64,000 nt of DNA from Vallitalea longa. Its GTDB lineage: Bacteria; Bacillota; Clostridia; Lachnospirales; Vallitaleaceae. The position numbers and the translations under genes are program-made. The stretch spans positions 124,001-188,000 of the forward strand of contig NZ_BRLB01000001.1 of the NCBI RefSeq assembly GCF_027923465.1, given 5' to 3'. Below, piece after piece: positions 63,101 through 64,000 of the stretch (positions within the stretch are counted from its first letter, which is position 1; each line of letters starts with the position of its first letter). The notes beneath the pieces are model-generated. The model had not been told where the DNA came from. It ran no database searches and worked only from the letters and a program-made list of their open reading frames with translations.

Positions 63101-64000
63101 ATGAATTCTTCCACATCATTAGGAGTTAAAACCTCATTAGAGTCATTATTGGGATCAAATATTCCCTTTGAATCATATTTTCCTGCTAGATATTGTTGAA
63201 TATTATTGATGAGCTCTGAAGTTATAACAAAATCATCAATCTCCTCCACAGTACATTTTTTTTGCATTGCTGCAGCAATAACCCACCTTAATATATATGT
63301 ACACAAAATTTCAAAAGATGTCATTTCTTCATTTTCTTGTATCCCTCTGCATAATGAATCTTCTGGTATTGTTTCTATAAACATTAATGGTACGTAACAC
63401 GCTTCTGCATCTTTTTTCTCTCCATCTATAGACATAGTAAGGGATGGTACTATGTAAGACTTCATGTAAGTAGATACATCTGCATCTATTAGATTAGACC
63501 AATTAATTATAAATGGCTGTGTACTTACTCTATCATAAAACAACTTTCCAAGTGTTGAAGCTTTTAACCGTCTTACTTGCTTTTTATGATAATCGCTCAT
63601 ATCACTAAGTTGTGAATCATACCAAGGTGGTTTTCCTGAATCGGTTTTAATGGTAAAAGTTTCTTTAATCCTCATGGAAAAACTAAAATGAATTTTAATT
63701 TTAAAAAGTCCACAATTAATGCTTACTTTTAGAGCAACATCTACAGAAGCATGGACAGTTATAGGAATATCAGCATATGAGGCTAATGTCAATCCAGCTG
63801 TTATTTTCAGATCAACATCTACTTGAGCCTTTACTATACTGAAATCTACTAAACCGAATAACTTACCAATAATACCAACTGTACCCTGCATCCAAAAATA
63901 ATAATCACCCTGTAACTGTTGTGATGAACTGCCTCCAGTACTATCTGGTTGAATAGGGTTCCATTTTGCGATAATTCCTTCTAATATACCTGCTACAGTG
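57106..64000 (-). CDS. Giant LysM-like multidomain protein, N-terminal end outside the window
   Basis: At least 2298 codons. The frame stays open past the first in-window ATG at 63891 to the window edge, so the gene starts beyond 64000. A region at about 60380-60840 holds three consecutive LysM-like units: RSLIDIAGDYHTNPAKLAEDN, ITVQDICNYFDIALEDLKKVN (followed by GNVLQLPE), and TLESLAIFYGVSISQLAYVN. Other weak LysM-like stretches occur towards the N-terminus. The rest shows no membrane helices that stand out, two Cys clusters (CLAQGRSDCGTCPN and CKENDCNDNC), and beta-rich segments such as VDVDLKITAGLTLASYADI. It is not recognised as a known family. Cell-surface, toxin or injection-device roles are possible but unproven. 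Confidence 0.75.
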   Translation of the reverse strand, partial: TVAGILEGIIAKWNPIQPDSTGGSSSQQLQGDYYFWMQGTVGIIGKLFGLVDFSIVKAQVDVDLKITAGLTLASYADIPITVHASVDVALKVSINCGLFKIKIHFSFSMRIKETFTIKTDSGKPPWYDSQLSDMSDYHKKQVRRLKASTLGKLFYDRVSTQPFIINWSNLIDADVSTYMKSYIVPSLTMSIDGEKKDAEACYVPLMFIETIPEDSLCRGIQENEEMTSFEILCTYILRWVIAAAMQKKCTVEEIDDFVITSELINNIQQYLAGKYDSKGIFDPNNDSNEVLTPNDVEEFIKSQKLIFKVQTPSLLNNSEREGAIFPIPRKLGLDIKSYGNDSNIQYTFDDFSKIDDTYIEGLREYFDKLSVIVKEEDEKKYKDEMLNDEEGSLAGFIFSDYFLLIAKQMVQAALDSLRNFKLLIDDNMSINDIISWVNNNAKFSKQNEFTAEELLEGNENHLFNANKKLKIVGVKHIIKDGQSFNTITTDIYRRAFPVIELIVENRQRVGLFVSGSVIKYTRDSQTFNFEVTDSDTIESIAKNITEGDIDKLIRISDISTNNEILQAFADITLPTFLYTTVEGDCNSRITDKFNVSITVHPDNLEITDLFRKGTDNDGFLNIIHLNQFKTKEIIHEIHQTGAIKHLSGMVSRYLLHGLRLPTEMVNGGSIKLLDQTIKSGEYGLYKLTGQQFTVPESVIDINTNGENPYSINITKTKELDWVEFDSDPAKTYMTITLDVNDTNAISSVLSYGRKEGFSPANCSIGISSMIKYEPLMAPFSSVTLWNSSDEVNLPYGELQHNDSNQLKLWQIPESLQNLSVNRRKEGILPRFNIEIGTFNEATSVLDSEVCKCYGWGTKIDIAIRRIPTSNESLAANCTYELMGCSEKDIILLERIVGHIQDKEDYIDSLRFLYNYSSLTDENRVLISADTKDINYFISQVNLTTVTRPPSQSKSKVHSSIIEKNQTNISFLRQLWENSITRSGGYFLYYCNGKSKVGFPDNLFNDRGEGRITLLIMYNKLPEQNGMTDYMNCAITGDSIDQTKSVVYAKVNPVITSINPAGRSLIDIAGDYHTNPAKLAEDNSTVRLNNNSLTISNGTYTVKSNGPITVQDICNYFDIALEDLKKVNPKIIDWSDLSVGNVLQLPEIIIDVGSAKGGTTLESLAIFYGVSISQLAYVNKDVKSLFDDTNINIVSGPYSITSSVPAGTVVLEAKRQVPGEVPSMPESDKDYNYGKLYIEHMYNLLGFKIKENNWFSENPLGLPMGPTEKSDMDELDKIRMPRGIRQQGELWEYQQSIPYYKFYESEKDTNLDNEKNPYSGVGNLLQIDYYWVDLFGNKINANMDTSCITVDPSSSVIPSIMGYTDKLIPLSMWQGVNYKYTITKEKGLSIILDFDSASFNSLLVEDAKNAKIIYEKLYYQIKAYKGKARFSIQSSLLDIGPIPLEKTEILSDDSSITNIEEWIEKIYTYVRCLAQGRSDCGTCPNQLIIYYPFAAYEINSKPIFSLDVNFIMERDNQYVDSHFKDSSDVRKVVTSIQPEVIKNDSKGNDDSSYDLEQFAIEFEKTLCKENEYTIKLATGMSRERTALTGKIWAVKISANNNDGIHYEIMNTGKPVFFTPIPISNRLESRCDVPIYEYKTGSIIDFNKIDRRISFTDVDIDIWMKTFLTAVDDFLSPKYISSLGILTLYNGINYLDKLKKLKQNLAKSLSEMLYPVYGNCEDGREDAMTIFKQQLLQSLLSFYDTKVMIQFQANVTDIFDKETIATDKSLQLYGTFKNYNKDISSDVLLSDAKLNLGSNTDNEIRHLTFSLSSGDEKLKDKMTSNVLLDLDYQVTDIEHEISNVPGIEGYKASSWLSFVIKNDKDNKKPLSSSLGKFEVPIIYRAYPTPPSMVNQFNKHKYEESDDIRDACKWDYAFEYKKDYHYTQDATYFTIKYNISEEYSIEDNRGNRDLIDALAEFVMVYPAVSKDLEEYLCKINQTDCDKDLLEKAVIAVESFIILVEDVSRTWELKNYPTLCKENDCNDNCYKFYTKESSIDIINEDKTKVKALKITIIDEETRPVSIVEPIVEIDNYYTIKADEDNHVNYIFKSIKTGKYLTVDEGLGISKRIIRVPNINVLSIQNAVTSSYMIRNKELIEGRITNEAFIYQTPVVSFTNPYIPKIDIWKIIPVASIKTGRPIEQILKDHLQDMITSIANGQINELMIQLECKYSYSINSNLTSIELPVLLLPAKKLKIDYDIPNITDNILKWFMRNKPNVEAGALWFDLMVRSNLTEYPMPLLRLRRLMLEVKYIKDILDK

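Noticed and set aside
1-64000. tRNA, rRNA, insertion sequences or prophage genes
   Set aside because: No tRNA-like cloverleaf arms, rRNA stretches, transposase or integrase frames were recognised in any region.

Overview
The window is AT-rich DNA with strong AGGAGG-type ribosome-binding sites and tight, mostly minus-strand operons. It also carries S-layer-homology, GH25, SdpR/SdpI and YesM/YesN families. Together these suggest a low-GC anaerobic Firmicute of the class Clostridia, perhaps a Lachnospirales/Vallitalea-like lineage; the genus is inference. No rRNA, tRNA, CRISPR array, integrase or transposase was seen. Two disrupted genes (an in-frame TGA at 8367-8369 and a frameshift in an sdpI-like gene near 36194) could be real lesions, recoding or sequence errors.

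Layout: 1-8070 holds surface functions: the end of an SLH protein, a GNAT acetyltransferase, a membrane-anchored GH25 muramidase and a secreted transglutaminase-like protein with seven tandem ~142-residue repeats. 8076-8717 is one gene interrupted by a TGA where I expect a conserved Cys. 8790-15923 is a sugar operon: lipoprotein binding protein, two permeases, an ADP-dependent sugar kinase family member, class II aldolase, RpiR regulator and D-lyxose isomerase.

16192-22455 is the most novel part. It is a compact cassette for a ribosomally made, modified peptide (RiPP): a 40-residue precursor with a CACMC-Leu-Ser/Gly core, a radical SAM/SPASM enzyme, a stand-alone YcaO, an ABC exporter without a peptidase domain, and an HExxH protein likely to remove the leader. 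It is visibly more AT-rich than its surroundings and bounded by two closely similar terminator sequences. An ECF sigma factor and its probable anti-sigma factor lie just upstream.

24789-33000 holds a phosphoesterase and permease pair, a GntR regulator divergent from a BenE-like transporter plus FAD oxidoreductase operon, and uronate isomerase. 33144-36875 is an sdpR-sdpI/yxlEFG-like operon with a nucleotidyltransferase, preceded by a promoter between two palindromic operators. 36999-46000 has two small proteins of unknown role, then a YesM/YesN two-component system with a membrane-anchored binding protein, next to a CUT1-type sugar ABC transporter.

46205-56921 is a second sugar system: response regulator, histidine kinase, a degenerate tandem ABC ATPase that looks unable to hydrolyse ATP, then an RbsBAC-type importer, FGGY kinase and two class II aldolases. 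From 57106 to the window edge runs a giant (>2290 residue) LysM-like protein of unknown function, open at its N-terminal end.
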